Assembly: GCA_028551475.1 (NCBI GenBank)
Contig: CM052360.1
Span: 14,248,501 to 14,312,500, forward strand
Source of the DNA: Casuarina equisetifolia
Taxonomy: Eukaryota; Streptophyta; Magnoliopsida; Fagales; Casuarinaceae
Reading direction: 5' to 3'
Length of the DNA: 64,000 bases
The notes beneath the pieces are model-generated. The model was not told the DNA's origin and searched no databases. It was given only the letters and a program-made list of their open reading frames with translations. A program made the position numbers and the translations under genes. Numbering within the stretch: position 1 is the first letter of the stretch; each line of letters begins with the position of its first letter. This document shows positions 48,641-60,739 of this stretch, one piece after another.

Positions 48641-49706
48641 GGATTGCAAATTGCCTCATGGTGATAGGTAGGTTCAGTTTCAAGTGAAATGGAGGCAATG
48701 AAGGCTTGGGTGATAGATAAAAGGTGATCATATGAAATGAAAGCTAAAAGAGGATATTCGGATGATGTGCTTTCAAGAGGTTGATTGTAAGGTAGACATA
48801 ATCATTTGACCAAAGTGGTGGTCAAGAGACTTTGGTGGAGCGTCTCGGGATTATGATAGCTGAAGGCTCTGCTAACTCGGCTGGCTATAAGGATTATGGT
48901 TCGTCCTCATCAAAAAAGAAATCATATGGATCAACTGACGGTGGTGGAGGTATAGGCATACGATGTGAAGGAGGTGTAGGCTCAAATTGAGTAGGTATGT
49001 GTTCTCCTGTAGTGGGGGATGAACTGGAACATGATTGATGTAATCCAGGATCCTTTGTGACATGATCTATCAAAAGGGATAAGAGGAGCAAACTGTGATC
49101 TGGGTCTAGTGTGTAAGAAAGGGAAAGTGTCCTCATAGAATGTGAAATCCCTATTAACAAAGAAACGATGTGTTTCTGGATTATAAAGTCTATAATCCTT
49201 CTAACTAGATGCATATCCCATGAAAATGCATGGTGTCACTCGTGGAGTGAATTTATCTCTGGGCCTACAGTGGTAGTGTAGCACAGACATCCAAAACCCT
49301 AAGGTGAGAGATCTTGGGTGTTTTCCCAAATAATTTCTCGTAGGGTGCAACCCCATCTAAGACGGATGATGGTATTCTATTGATGAGATATGTGGTTGTG
49401 AGAATACACTCCCCAAAATTTAATGGGAAGGTGACTTTGGAATTTGAGCGCTCATGCAACATCCAAGATGTGATGATGTTTGCACTTTACAACACCATTT
49501 TGTTAAGGAGTGTGTACACATGAGCTTTAATGTGTGATTCCCCTAGATGAAAAAAGTTGTTTAGTGTTGTGATTGAAAAAATCGAGGGCATTGTCAGTTT
49601 TGATGCATTTGATATTTGTCTCAAATTGATTTCGGACGAGATTTAGAAACTCTTGTATTTTTAGAAAAGTTTCATCTTTTGCTTTCATGAGGAATGTCTA
49701 TGTTCC
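48641..49706 (-). pseudogene. Element A integrase C-terminal half and linker, degraded
   Basis: Shows the integrase core (IKTDNALDF near 49.6 kb), a TP-stop-QNGVV block in which the first Gln of the usual TPQQNG has become a stop, and the [18 protein letters not shown] and [18 protein letters not shown] segments (49265-49462). A Pro/Ser-rich linker follows at 48.87-49.2 kb. Multiple stops break the frame. Confidence 0.82.
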
Positions 49707-50576
49707 TCATGAGAAATCATCAACAATGGTGAGAAAATATCTTGATCCATCATAGTTGGGAGTTTGATATGGTCCCCAAACATCAATGTGTATCAAGTTA
49801 AAAAATCGTTGTGCTATGTGATTGCACGTTGGGAAAGGTTTGCGAGATTGTTTTGCAAGTGGACAAATATCACAAATTTTATCAAGACGAGAGTTTCGAA
49901 AAGGAAGTTCTTTGATAAATTTAAATTTTGAGTCTGACATGCGTCCAAAATGAAAATGCCAAAGTTTGAAATCAAAAGCAGTACAACTCAATAAAGAGTT
50001 TACAAAATGTGAACTTGGAGTTCCAAGTGTGGATGGGGCTTTTCTAGTGGATGTTACAACAAAGAAATAAAGCCCATTTCTCATCCTACCTAGGCCCTGG
50101 ACATCACTTGTCAAAAGGTCCTGAAATACACAAAATTCAGTGTAGTGTATACTTCGACAATTGTTATTGAGGCAAAATTTAGAAACAAATATCAAATTGA
50201 ACTTAAAATCAGGGAAATATAAGATAGTGTTCACTTTGAGATGCTTGGAGATGTGGGTATTGCTAATGTGAGTGACCAATGCACTATCACCATTAGAAAA
50301 TTTAACTTTCCTAGATCTAGATGCGCATGATGCAATAAAGTCTAAGTAGTTCAAATTGGTAGTAATATGATCACTGGTACCAGAATTAATAATCCAAATG
50401 TGATTAAGGAAATCAGGCATACCTTTAGCCAAGTAAGCATGGCTATCTTGGGAGTCATCTTTGACAAATTTCATAAATTGCTGATAGTCGATCTTGGTGA
50501 TAAAGACCTGATCTAGATCATCAATTACCAGATTGGCCTTTGCTTCCTCCTTGTAGTTTTTGTGCCCTGGAGGCAA
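49707..50576 (-). pseudogene. Element A protease, GAG-pre-integrase and integrase N-terminal half
   Basis: The longest open stretch of element A, 289 codons. The protease motif reads WIINSGTSDHIT, so the catalytic Asp of the usual DSG is replaced by Asn. The integrase zinc-binding region (LWHFHFGRMS, CDICPLAKQ) and the start of the core (HIDVWGPY, YFLTIVDDFS) follow. The open frame survives but is not expected to be active. Confidence 0.88.
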
Positions 50577-51600
50577 TCAATTCAATTTGTAGCATTCTTT
50601 TCACTCATGCTTATAATTTTTGCAGCATTCACACTAAGGACCAGTAAAACAATAGCAATTTTTTGGGTGTGATTTTTTCAACCATAGATTTGATGTTTTT
50701 CAACTGTATTAGATGATATGTCGTTTACCCTAAATGACTTGTTGTTTTCGCCGCCTCTAAACAACCTATCATTTTGCACGGCTTTAAGCAAGAACAACAC
50801 GTCGCTCTCGGTCAATGCTGACTGCCTAATGTCACTGCAATAGCTCGTTCCACTGCAATAGGTCCAGAGTGGGTATACTAAGCTATTGTGTTGGGCAAAG
50901 ATTTCACCACAACAAAGCTGAAATCCGTGGTTGACTTCCCCACCTCCGTACGATGATACTCGGCCTTGATGAGCATCGAATAGGCTTTAAATACGTCGGG
51001 AAGTGGGTGTGTTAGGAAGATTTGGTCTTGAATGGCCAAATAGGCCACATAGAGGCCGTGCATGAACTAGTAGAATTTTAGGGTTTCCTAGTGGTGGACC
51101 CATGGCAAATAGATAAGGATTTTTGGCGACTTAAGCTCCATGGTCAAGTCATATTCCTCCCAGAGTTCCTGAAGTTGGCCGAAGAATGCTGAAATCGAGC
51201 TTCCCTTTTGTCGAATGTGCTAGAGGTGGGTGATCAGGTTGTAAATCCGACTCGGGTCGACCTAATTGTAATAGGCATGGAGCTCTGCCTAGAGTTTCAT
51301 GATGGAGCGGGTGTAGATCCACTCGCCTTGTAGCTCCTTTGAAATCGAATTGAGTATCCAGCCCCAACAAACCTAATTGCAGCGTTCCCAGAGTGGCAGA
51401 AGCGGTGACCCAGCCTCCAGTTTCGGATAGGACTCGTCAATGAAGACCATCTTGTTCTTGATTAACAGCAAAATCAAGATTGTTTCATACCAAATAGTGT
51501 AGTTCGAGCTGACGATTAGTTTTATGGTCATTAGAGTAAGAGAATTGGTGTCTCTAGTGTGCAAATAGAGTGGGTCAGTGAAGTCAAGTTCAACTCGGAC
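50577..51600 (-). pseudogene. Element A gag, degraded
   Basis: Minus-strand pieces include a gag start-like segment (NYTIWYETILILLLIKNKM, FIDESYP, 51373-51564), a middle segment with QLQELWEEYDLTMEL near 51.1-51.2 kb, and a decayed zinc knuckle just before 50577 (CxxC...H...C spacing with a stop inside). Interrupted by many stops. Confidence 0.75.
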
Positions 51601-52337
51601 CCAGTTGTTTGTTTCTTCAAAATTCTAGCATGGCAGAGTGGTAACTTGCGGCCGAGTTTGGTGGGTTGAGGGCGGCTTGGGAAGAGGAGCATTTTGCCTC
51701 ATATAACTTCAGTGTGGTGGCACATAGGGCGAAACTCTATTGGATTGGCTGCCAGTGTGGACAGAGTGGTTGTCAGCCATGGATTAGGCCACAATGGTCC
51801 AATGACGTCATTCTGTGCTAGGGCAAATATGAGCTGAAGTGATGACAACGTCGTTTTTGCTTAGGCAGGTTAGGGCAAAGGCTCCAACGATGTTGTGTTG
51901 CTTAGGGTGTCAAGCAAATTATGAGAAAGGCTAATAACAATGTCATTATGCTTGGGCAGAGTAGGGCAAGAAAGCCTAACGACGTTGTATTGGCCAAGTT
52001 AAGGTGAATATGAGTAGAACTGTCATAATGATGTCATTTTGTGTAGGGTATTTTAGGGCACAGATGGTAATGATGTCATTATGCTTACGAGTACCATTGG
52101 AAAAAGATGTTGTATTAAGCAGGAAGTTGGACATTGTCACAGAGGTGTTCTGCAAGTGTCAGAGATGAAGAAAAAGTCAAAAAAATATGATTCTGCAACT
52201 GAAAATGAAAAAAAAAAAGCATAGAAAAGGCCAAAAAGTAAATTTTTGTGAGGTGCGGAACCGTGTTTAGGTGTGGATCAGAGAATCGGTAGGTATAAAG
52301 TGCAATTTTTGTAGAGAACAAAAATGCAGCTTCTCAT
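51601..52337 (-). other. Element A untranslated leader with internal repeats
   Basis: Between primer site and gag. From about 51790 to 52090 loosely repeated phrases around (A/T)ACGA(T/C)GT(T/C)GT and GGGCA recur every 55-75 bases. No coding signal. Confidence 0.55.
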
Positions 52338-52356
52338 AACCTAGGCTCGGGTACTA
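52338..52356 (-). promoter_or_regulatory. Element A primer-binding site
   Basis: Directly after the 5' LTR the minus strand reads TAGTACCCGAGCCTAGGTT, a decayed match to the TGGTATCAGAGCC sequence complementary to initiator tRNA-Met used by plant Copia elements. Confidence 0.65.
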
Positions 52357-52672
52357 TGTAAAATGATGAACTCAAAACAAATGGGTGAATCTTGGTAACA
52401 TGATTTACAAGCAAACCATTACACAAAGAGTGTTCGGGAGAAATTGTCCCCATAATGAAAAAACAATGAATGAATGTAACTCAGTTAAATAGAGTTCAAA
52501 AGGAAAAGCTAGAGTTGTGGTAGCTATGGTAGTACGTCCTTATTACGTGTGTAGCTCAACTGCAACTATAACGCCAGTTGTGTCTGGTGCTAAGGGCATA
52601 GGTGAGGTGGTGCAAAGCTGCAAATGTGCAGAGCCATAACTATCCCCATGGTGGGGGTACTGAGGTGGCATT
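52357..52672 (-). repeat. Element A, 5' LTR (right), main part; remainder at 62296-62325
   Basis: Homologous to 46753-47097. Similarity stops at GGTGGCATT, where element B begins, and resumes at 62296 with GCATTTAATGTGGCAGCTC through CAAACA. Confidence 0.92.
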
Positions 52673-53737
52673 TGTTGGGTTTATGGCTATCCAAGAATGG
52701 GGGGTTGAATTAGATATCTAGAAGTTTATCTAATTTTATTGTCTTCCTAAATTTTTGTTTCTTTACAGCAATCATAACTAGATAAGATATCACAATAGTA
52801 ATAGAGAATAAAATAAAAGGATTAGATCAAAAAATTCACAACCAAGAATTTCATTGTGGTTCAGCACTTTTCACCTACTTCCACCTCCTACTTCAACTCA
52901 AACTGAGTTGAAATCTACTTTACTTCAAACAAGGAAAGCACCTCTCCTTCACCTCACAACTCCTTAAAAGGAGTTATATAGCTCATGGTTACAAGGTTAG
53001 GTTTACAAAAACCTTAATACATCAAGCTCATTCCTCAAATATATGATATGAGTGAGGATTTAAGCTTATCAGAGAGCTAATTGAATGTATATAGAGTTAA
53101 TTCAAGCTCTAATCTCGAAAGCCCCAATTTCACAAATCTAGGGTTTCTGATTTACAATAATCTTTATGTGCAAATAATGTTATAATTAATCTAGCACATA
53201 CAAAGATCAATCTATCAAATAATATTCACAAGATAACAAGTTTAGAGAATATCACTGAAGATTTCCTTTTCCTTCAAACGTTACTGAACACGACAATAAG
53301 AGCAAATCAATGAGGGCTTTTATCTCTTTTGATCAAATCAGCAAGAATATGTCTTAGCAAGCTCAAATATTTCATTTGAAGCTCCCTTTTATAACAGGTA
53401 CTCAAACGTTGAACAGATTAGGGTTTTGGTTCAAACCTTTTCAAAATCCTTCCATTGAGATTTGATGGATACAACGTTGTACTGATGCAAATGATGATTT
53501 TCTAGCAAGATAACTGTTCTGACACTCAGTTGCCTCACCATTCTTCCCATTGGAGCCGTCGTCGTAGGAGAGAGATCAAGAGGAGAAGGATAGGTCTAGG
53601 TTGAAGGATGCGGCAAAGGCTTCAGGCGTTCGATCATAAGAGCTAACGCTCTTATTTACTCCACACGCTGCCGTTTTGGATAAGTGACCTACTCAGAATG
53701 TTGCCATTTCAAGCTTCGCGGGCTAGCCTCTCTTCAC

Positions 53738-54893
53738 CAAAATGTTTATAAGTGAAATCAACATATAAATAATATCATACAAGCTATGATTGATGATATT
53801 ATCAAAGATTAAACCGAATAGTCGAATATCACCAAAAGCTTATGAACCACTGAATGATGTATGATCTCAAATCAAATGGTAAGTAAGCTGAGTAGATTAT
53901 CTTCACAAAGAGAATGCTTCAAATAGATGTCAATCATCAAGAGAAAACCTTCACGTACACATCTCCTTTAAATAGAAGCAGATCTAGGGTTTTCTTTTTG
54001 AATCAAACCTGAACCATAGCCTTCTTCCCGTTAGGAATAGTAGACTATCCATCAAATCAGCCTCATTTCAACCTTTTGATTTGAAATCTGACCGTTTTGA
54101 CAGCCTGTCTCCTCCAAATTCATCTCGTTGAAGCTTCAGTGCTTGAGAGAAATGAAGGCAGTGTCGGGGAGAGAATGAAGCGGCTAGGGCATAACTCCTC
54201 GAGGGATAAATATCTCTTATGTGCCCTTAAGTGAGATGACGTCGTAGCCAGCAAGCGTATCAAGGAAGCCTTTGATGTGATCAAGACGACACCATAACAG
54301 GAAGCCTCTGATAATGATTAAGACGACACCGTAACAGAAAGCCTCTAATAATGATCAAGACAACATCGTAACATGAACGGGATCAGGCAAGCTGACGTGA
54401 ACTTGGGCCACATTCTCACAGTCCAACAGCAAAAGTCCAGTATAGTAATAACATATATTTAGCATGTATATCTGGCCCAATATCAACACGGTCCAATAAC
54501 AATACACGGTCTAATATTAATACATTTATAATGTATTGCATATATTGAATTTAAGCTAATATATTGTTCTTGCAATTACACCAAACCAAGTATTATATTC
54601 ATAAGATAAAATATATTCAAGTATATTTCATATTTCTTAAAGAATTATTTAAATAATCAATATATTCAAATAATCAACATTTATTTGAATATATGTCACG
54701 AATACTTTAAGAATATATTTTATGGGAAAATGTAGGAACCCAGTTACTTTATAATATCATTAATTGATATTATAATTTGTACACCTTTTACTTCCTATAG
54801 TTTTTCCTTTTTGCACAATTAGAAAAACATAGTTTGAGAATTGATATTTACAAGAAAATATTTTCAATCACAACAAAACCCTATTTTCCAACA
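53738..54893 (-). mobile_element. LTR-like insert (about 1156 bp) within the 3' LTR of element B
   Basis: Absent from the other LTR at the matching point (61801). Flanked by TTCAC on both sides (53733-53737 and 54894-54898). Its right part repeats the LTR phrase ATGTAGGAACC...TACTTTATAATATC and ends TTTTCCAACA, so it resembles a solo LTR of a related family in the same orientation. The left end is unclear: a TGTTTATAAG start would lie five bases inside the TTCAC-based boundary, and TTCAC also belongs to the LTR's own short repeats, so the duplication may be coincidental. Confidence 0.7.
54263..54372 (+). repeat. Three tandem copies of a 36-37-bp unit
   Basis: Copies start at about 54263, 54299 and 54336, with a shared core AGGAAGCCTCTGATAATGAT and AAGACGACACCGTAAC. 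It lies in the LTR-like insert. Confidence 0.85.
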
Positions 54894-54898
54894 TTCAC

Positions 54899-55087
54899 AG
54901 GCTAAACCTCTCTTCACAGGTTGACCCTTTTTTACGGGCTGAACCTTTTTCACGGGCTGAACCTCTTTCACGGGCTGAACCTCTTTCACGGGCTGAACCT
55001 CTCTCATGGGTTGAACCTCTTTCACAGGCTAAACCTTTTTTACGAGCTGAACCTCTCTCACGGGTTGAACCTTTTTTACGGGCTTAA
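54899..55087 (+). repeat. Short tandem repeat inside the LTR, about 18-20-bp unit
   Basis: About ten copies of a CACGGGCTGAACCTCTTT-type unit. The partner LTR has about seven at 61800-61925, and the solo LTR has a rearranged set on the opposite strand at 29010-29145. Variation in copy number explains much of the LTR length difference. Confidence 0.88.
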
Positions 55088-55459
55088 CATATAGATAAGC
55101 TTCATGTACCCATATATAAATATATGGTTGGTCCATTACACCTGTAAATACACCAATTCCAAGTATCAAAATTCCTTTAACATAACCAAGAATGTAAATT
55201 AATATATTAAACAAAATATTCAAAGATTAAATCAAAATGGCTTCATATTTGATGTTTGATAATAAAATGTAGGAACTCGGCTACTTTATAATATCATTAA
55301 TTGATATTATAATTTGCACACCTTTTACTTCCCTTGAGTTTTAATATGTGCACTCACAATCTCATATATTCTATCATATATGCAAATATAATATTCTATT
55401 TAACATATATTCCAATAAAATTTTTCTCAATCAAAACATTAAGCACATGATTTTCAACA

Positions 55460-55474
55460 ATCTCCCCCTTTTGG
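55460..55474 (-). promoter_or_regulatory. Element B polypurine tract
   Basis: The minus strand reads CCAAAAGGGGGAGAT immediately before the TGTTGAAAATC start of the 3' LTR, a typical Copia polypurine tract. Confidence 0.85.
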
Positions 55475-55950
55475 ATGATGACAAAATTTTCATATTGAAC
55501 CAGCTAGCACATGTTACTACTCAGATGGTATAGCAATTTCATGAGCACATAAATGTAGTAAGCATAAGCCTATCATTGTTTACATGGATATTCATCAAAG
55601 CATCAACATCACAACAGGTATATTTGCATACACACTAGGATGTAAGAGAGTTTATCCCATGTTCTGCACTGAAAGTCAGAAATGGAACATACATGTGCTA
55701 GAATGTACTCTCTCCCCCCTTTTTGTTATTAGCAAAAAGAGCATAGCAATGGAAGATAATTAAACAAGATGAATAAGAATGAAGATAATTGTATAGGATG
55801 GATAAAAAATGAAGAGTATGGCAGCAGAGATTTGACCTGGTGCAGATGTGTAGATAAGGCTCCCCCTCAGAACAGCAACCGAAAACAAAACATGGTGAAA
55901 CAGATTGCTTACATAGTTTAAGCAATATCATTAAGCAGACACATACTAAG
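55475..55950 (-). other. Element B region between RNase H and the 3' LTR
   Basis: About 480 bases with no identifiable domain. No envelope-like frame can be supported. Presumably untranslated tail of the element. Confidence 0.5.
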
Positions 55951-57330
55951 GTCTCTTCAGAGAGTAAAGAACTTATCATGATCCAATGGTTTAGTAAAAA
56001 TATTAGCAAGTTGTTGGTTTGTGCTAACAAATTCAATAAAGATATCTGATTTTTCAACATGGTCACAAATGAAGCGATGTCTTATCTCTATATGTTTGGT
56101 TTCAGAGTACTATACTAGATTTTTAATGAGATTTATTGCATTGGTATTATCACATTTCAATTGAATCTTAGTAAAATAGAGACCATAATCTTCTAATTGC
56201 TGTTTCATCCACATAATTGAGCACAACAATTAACTGCAGCTATGTATTTTGCCTCAGTGGAAGAAAAAGCAACGCTGTTTCATTTCTTGGAGTGCCAAGA
56301 AACCAACATATGTCATAAAAACTGACATGTACCACTAGTGCTTTTTCTATCGATTTTACACCTAGCATAGTCAAAATCACTAAATGCATGTAAATCAAAC
56401 ATAGTATCTTTTGAATACCAAATGCCTAATGTGATTGTATCCTTTAGATACCGAAAAATACTTTTAACAGCTTTTAAATATTGTTCCTTGGGATTTGATT
56501 GAAACCATGCACATAAACAAACACTAAACATCATGTCTGGCCGAGAAGTAGTCAAATATAATAAGGAACCAATCATGCCTCTATACATTTTAGAATCAAC
56601 ACTAACTCCAACATTGTCATATGATAAAGATGTAGATGTGCTCATGGGAGTATTTATTGGTTTAGAATCATGCATGTTGTATTTCTTGAGTAATTCCTTG
56701 GTATATTTAGTTTGACTTATGAATATTCCTTTAGGTGTTTGTTTAATTTGGAGTCTAAGAAAATAATTTAATTCACCCATCATACTCATCTCAAACTCAT
56801 GTTTCATAGAATTTGCAATTTGTTTACATATAGCAGAATTTATAGAACCAAACACAATATCATTAACATAGATTTGAACAATCAAAATCTCTTTTCCTAG
56901 TGTCTTAATAAACAATGTATTATTTACCTTCCCTTTTCTAAAATTTGTGTTTAATAGAAAGTTGCTTAGCTTGTCATACCAAGCATGTGGGGCTTGTTTT
57001 AACCTATATAGAGCTTTGGAAAGCTTGAATACATGATCTGGGCATGTGGGATCTTTAAATCCAAGTGGTTGTTTTACATAAACCTCTTCCTTAACAACTC
57101 CATTTAAAAAAGCACTCTTCACATCCATTTGAAATAATATAAAATTCATATGGCAAGCAAAAGCAAGAAACATGTGAATAGATTCTAACCTAGCTATAGG
57201 AGCAAACGTTTCATTATAGTCAATTCCTTCTTTTTGACTATATCCTTGTGCTACCAATCTGGCTTTGTTTCTTGTAATGGTCCCACACTCATCTAATTTA
57301 TTTCTGAACACCCATTTGGTTCCTATGACC
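55951..57330 (-). pseudogene. Element B reverse transcriptase and RNase H, disabled
   Basis: A 332-codon open stretch (56313-57311) has RT landmarks [41 protein letters not shown] and [12 protein letters not shown]. The active-site block reads YVNDIVFGS in place of YVDD, so one catalytic Asp is Asn. RNase H begins with [18 protein letters not shown] and continues in broken frames to about 55960, ending with HIEIRHRFICDHVEK and TNQQLANIFTKPL pieces. The stop at 56313 lies in the RNase H domain. Confidence 0.92.
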
Positions 57331-57409
57331 GAATGGTTTTGTGGTCTTGGAACTAATTTCCAGACTGTACTCCTTTCAACTAATTTAGTTCTTCTTGCAT
57401 AGCAAGAAA

Positions 57410-58615
57410 CTAGCTCTCATCTTCAAGAGCTTCATTTATTTTTTTTGGCTTTATTTGAGATAAGAAGGCTTGATGTTTACATGTGTTATGATATTTAGAT
57501 TGTGTACTTACACTGTTTACTGGATTTCCTAGAATATGCCGTTGATCTACTTCATTTCTTACTTTAGGGAAGGTAAATTCTCTTGAGTCTAACTCCCCCT
57601 CAACGGATGCATATTTTTCATTTGCATTTTGTTCCGTGGAGTTTAGATCAAAATCATCCTTGAATTTTACATGAATAGATTCTTCAACAACTAGAGTTCT
57701 CTTATTAAAAACTCTATATGCTTTGTTGGTTTGATAATAACCTAGAAATATGGCCTCATCACTCTTAGAGTCAAATTTTCCAAGTGACTCTTTTCCATGG
57801 TTTAAAACAAAGCATTGACTTCCAAAAATGTGGAAGTAGGATATGTTGGGTTTTCTACCAAACAATAGCTCAAATGGAGTCTTCTTCAAGACTGGTCTTA
57901 AGAATGCTTTATTTGAAATGTAGCAAGCTATACTTACAGCTTCTCCCCAAAAGTGTTTAGGAAGATTGTATTCACACATCATGGTTCTAGCCATTTCTTG
58001 GAGTGTCTTATTTTTTCTTTCTACAACACCATTTTGTTAAGGTGTCCTACGTGCTGAAAAATTGTGAGATATGCCGTTCTTGGAACAAAATTTCTCAAAA
58101 AGACAATTTTCAAACTCACCACCATGATCTGTTTGAATCTTAACAATGGTAAGATCATTTTCATTTTGGACCATTTTAGAGAAATCAACAAATTTATCAA
58201 ATGCTTTATCTTTCCTAGTAAGTAGATATACCCAGGTATATCTAGTGTAATCATCTACTATGACTAAGGGATAATACTTTCCATTCATAGTGGCTGTCCT
58301 TAAAGGACCAAACAAATCCATATGTATCATTTCTAACGGTCTTGAGGTAAACACCGTTAATTTTGGTTTAAAACTACTTTGAATATGTTTCCCTTTCACA
58401 CAAGCATCACATAATTGATCTTTATCAAATGTGAGCTCGGGTAGTCCTCTAACTAGGCCGTTCTTGGATAATTTCTCTAATAATCTTAGACTAGCATGAC
58501 CAAGTTTTCTATGCCACAACCAAGCATCAACACTTTTACTAACAATCAAGCATGTTTGTTTATTTGTCAACTCATTAAGATCAAGCACATAGATGTTATC
58601 TTTTCTTTTTCCCAA
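57410..58615 (-). pseudogene. Element B integrase, one internal stop
   Basis: GAG-pre-integrase/zinc region (LWHRKLGHASLRLL, CDACVKGK), then the core with MIHMDLFGP, FVDFSKMVQNEN and QTDHGGEFEN. The frame is broken by a TAA at 58037-58039, where the first Gln of TPQQNG would be, then continues in the same frame (57410-57994) with MARTMMCEYNLPKHFW, LLFGRKPNISYFHIFG and a long acidic tail. Domain content is nearly complete. Confidence 0.92.
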
Positions 58616-59145
58616 TAATTCTCACATTATTTTCCAAATTTTCAACAAGCCAAAGTTCTTTTCCAAATCTGATTTTGAAGTTATTATCACATAATTGACT
58701 TATACTTAGGAGATTAAATTTCAATTCATCAACATACAGCACATCAGATATGAGAAAGGATTTTGGGTTACCTATGGTGCCTACACCTTTGATCCTTCCT
58801 TTGAAGTTATCTCTAAAAGATACTATGCCTCTGGACTTTAACTCAAGTGTTGAGAAGAGCTCCATCATCCCAGTCATATGATGAGAACAGTCGCTGTCCA
58901 GAATCCACAGCTTTTTGTGCTTCTTCTTGTCTATGTTCCTGCTCATATCCTGCAGAAATAAAAATTTGTGTTGAAGATTTTGTTACCTTTTTTTCTTTGG
59001 GTCTGTGAGTGTTAGTTTTTAATACATTTATCATCTTCTTAGGCATCCAAACTTTTCTGATCTTGTATGTTCTTCTAAGTCTAACTTGACCTTTATCGAA
59101 TGAATGACCAATATATTTACAGTAAGAACATTTATGATGCAGCAA
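58596..59145 (-). pseudogene. Element B protease and preceding zinc-finger segment
   Basis: Protease motif reads LDSDCSHHMTG; the usual DSG catalytic triplet is DSD. ISDVLYVDELKFNLLSISQL follows. Upstream a CSYCKYIGHSF segment resembles a second, decayed zinc knuckle. The protease frame and the integrase frame are offset, with a frameshift within 58596-58615. Confidence 0.85.
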
Positions 59146-59318
59146 GAGTCCACAGTTCTTATTATCAAAGAGATTTATAGATGTTTTTGTATTTTTTAAG
59201 GAATTTTATCCTATATCAGCTTTATTGTATACACCTCTTTGTGATTTTAATATATTATTTAACAAGTTACTGCCTTTGTAAACTTATGCAATAATATATT
59301 CATTTCATCCAGCTTCCT

Positions 59319-60676
59319 TTAAATCTCAGATTTCTCTTTTTCTAATTCCAAAATTTTCATGTTTAGTCTTTTTGTGTCTCGGTCACATAATAACTTTTTT
59401 GATACATCAACATGCTTATTTTCTAAATGAGAGCAAGAATTAATCAAGGAGCATGTATTAGTTTCAAAAGAAATATTTTCATAAGTATTTTCATGCATAC
59501 AAGTCATAGATAATGCCATGGCAGATTTATCTTTTTCAATTTTAGCTTTTACAGATTTATATTTAGCCTTCATCCTCTTATATTTTTCTTTTATTTTTGT
59601 TGTATACTCAACCGGATAAAAAAAAAAAAAGCAATTTCAATGTCACCACTTAGATTTGTTTTGAGTTTAGAATCACTTACCTTGAGTTCTTCTTCTATTG
59701 TTGCATTTGCAATTAAACAAAGATGAGCTACTTCTTTTTGTTCTTCATCTAATGAAGAGCTCTCATCATCCCAGGCAGCAATCATTGCCTTCTTCTTTCC
59801 TTTATTATTCTTCTTCTTGAGTAAGGGGCAATTGACTTTGATATGTCCAAGCTTTCTACACTCATAGCATAAGTTATCCCTAGATTCATATGCTTCATTT
59901 CTTCCAGGTTGTCCTTTATTTCTTCCTAAACCCTTTTTAAGATATTTTCTAAATCTTCTAGCTATTAGAGCAATCTCATCATTTTCTGACTCAACCTCTT
60001 TGGTCTTCTCTATTTCTACTTTTAAAGAAAGTGACCTTCTATTCTCTTTTTCCTTAACTCTCCTGATTAATTGCATTTCATGAGTCTTTAGTGATCCTAG
60101 TAAATCATCTAAGGTTAGACTATCTAGATCATGTGCTTCTTCTATGGCCATTTTCTTGGGATCCAAGCTCTCGGGTAGAGATACTAGCATTTTTCTAACC
60201 ATTTCTTCATTTGTGTAAGTCATTCCAAGCAACCTAAGTTCAGATATTATTTCTATAAACCTACCAAACATGTTACTAATAGTTTCAGATTCAAGCATAG
60301 TAAACAATTTATAGTCGTGAGTGAGCATGGTTACCTTAGATGACTTAACTTTCTTTGTACCTTCGAATATGACTTCTAATTTATCCCATATTTCCTAACC
60401 CATGAGGCAAGATGACACTTTATTAAATTCGTGAGCTTTCAACCCACTATAAATCATGTTCATAGCTTTGACATTTATTGCCATGATTTTAGCTTCATTT
60501 TTACTCTATTCATCAGTTTTGGGTAAAATAGTACCATTTCTAATTATCTGCCAAGCTTCAGGGTCTTGACTGACAATGAAGACTTGCATGAGTTGCTTCC
60601 AATGTCTATAATTTATCCCATCAAACAAAGGTGGTTTGTTATACCCCGTAATAGCTACTCCTTTCTCCATAGCCAT
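59319..60676 (-). pseudogene. Element B gag with coiled-coil spacer, disabled
   Basis: The frame starts at an ATG at 60676 (GVAITGYNKPPLFDG, YRHWKQLMQVF), is stopped by TAG at 60506-60508 and again at 60395-60397, and is then open from 60328 to 59591. The open part includes SLPESLDPKKMAIEEAHDLD, a basic stretch and a CCHC zinc knuckle (CYECRKLGHIKVNCP). A run of thirteen A residues near 59620 marks a frameshift. A Lys/Glu-rich coiled-coil segment follows (59319-59573). Confidence 0.9.
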
Positions 60677-60718
60677 GTAAGTGGATCTACTCTAGGATGT
60701 TAAGCCTTTAAATCAGAA

Positions 60719-60739
60719 AACCTGGCTCTAGATGCTAAT
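60719..60739 (-). promoter_or_regulatory. Element B primer-binding site
   Basis: Just inside the 5' LTR the minus strand reads ATTAGCATCTAGAGCCAGG, a mutated form of the TGGTATCAGAGCC site complementary to initiator tRNA-Met. Confidence 0.65.

Larger units (their letters stand above)
52673..55459 (-). repeat. Element B, 3' LTR (left), with internal insert
   Basis: 2787 bp in total; without the 53738-54893 insert it is about 1631 bp, close to the 1556 bp of the partner LTR. The two are roughly 90 per cent alike in the stretches compared by eye (first 220 bases). Ends are TG...CA. Confidence 0.92.

Noticed and set aside
55698-56066. 122-codon minus-strand frame as an envelope-like gene of element B
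   Set aside because: It overlaps the end of RNase H in another frame and has no signal peptide, glycoprotein-like layout or recognisable domain.
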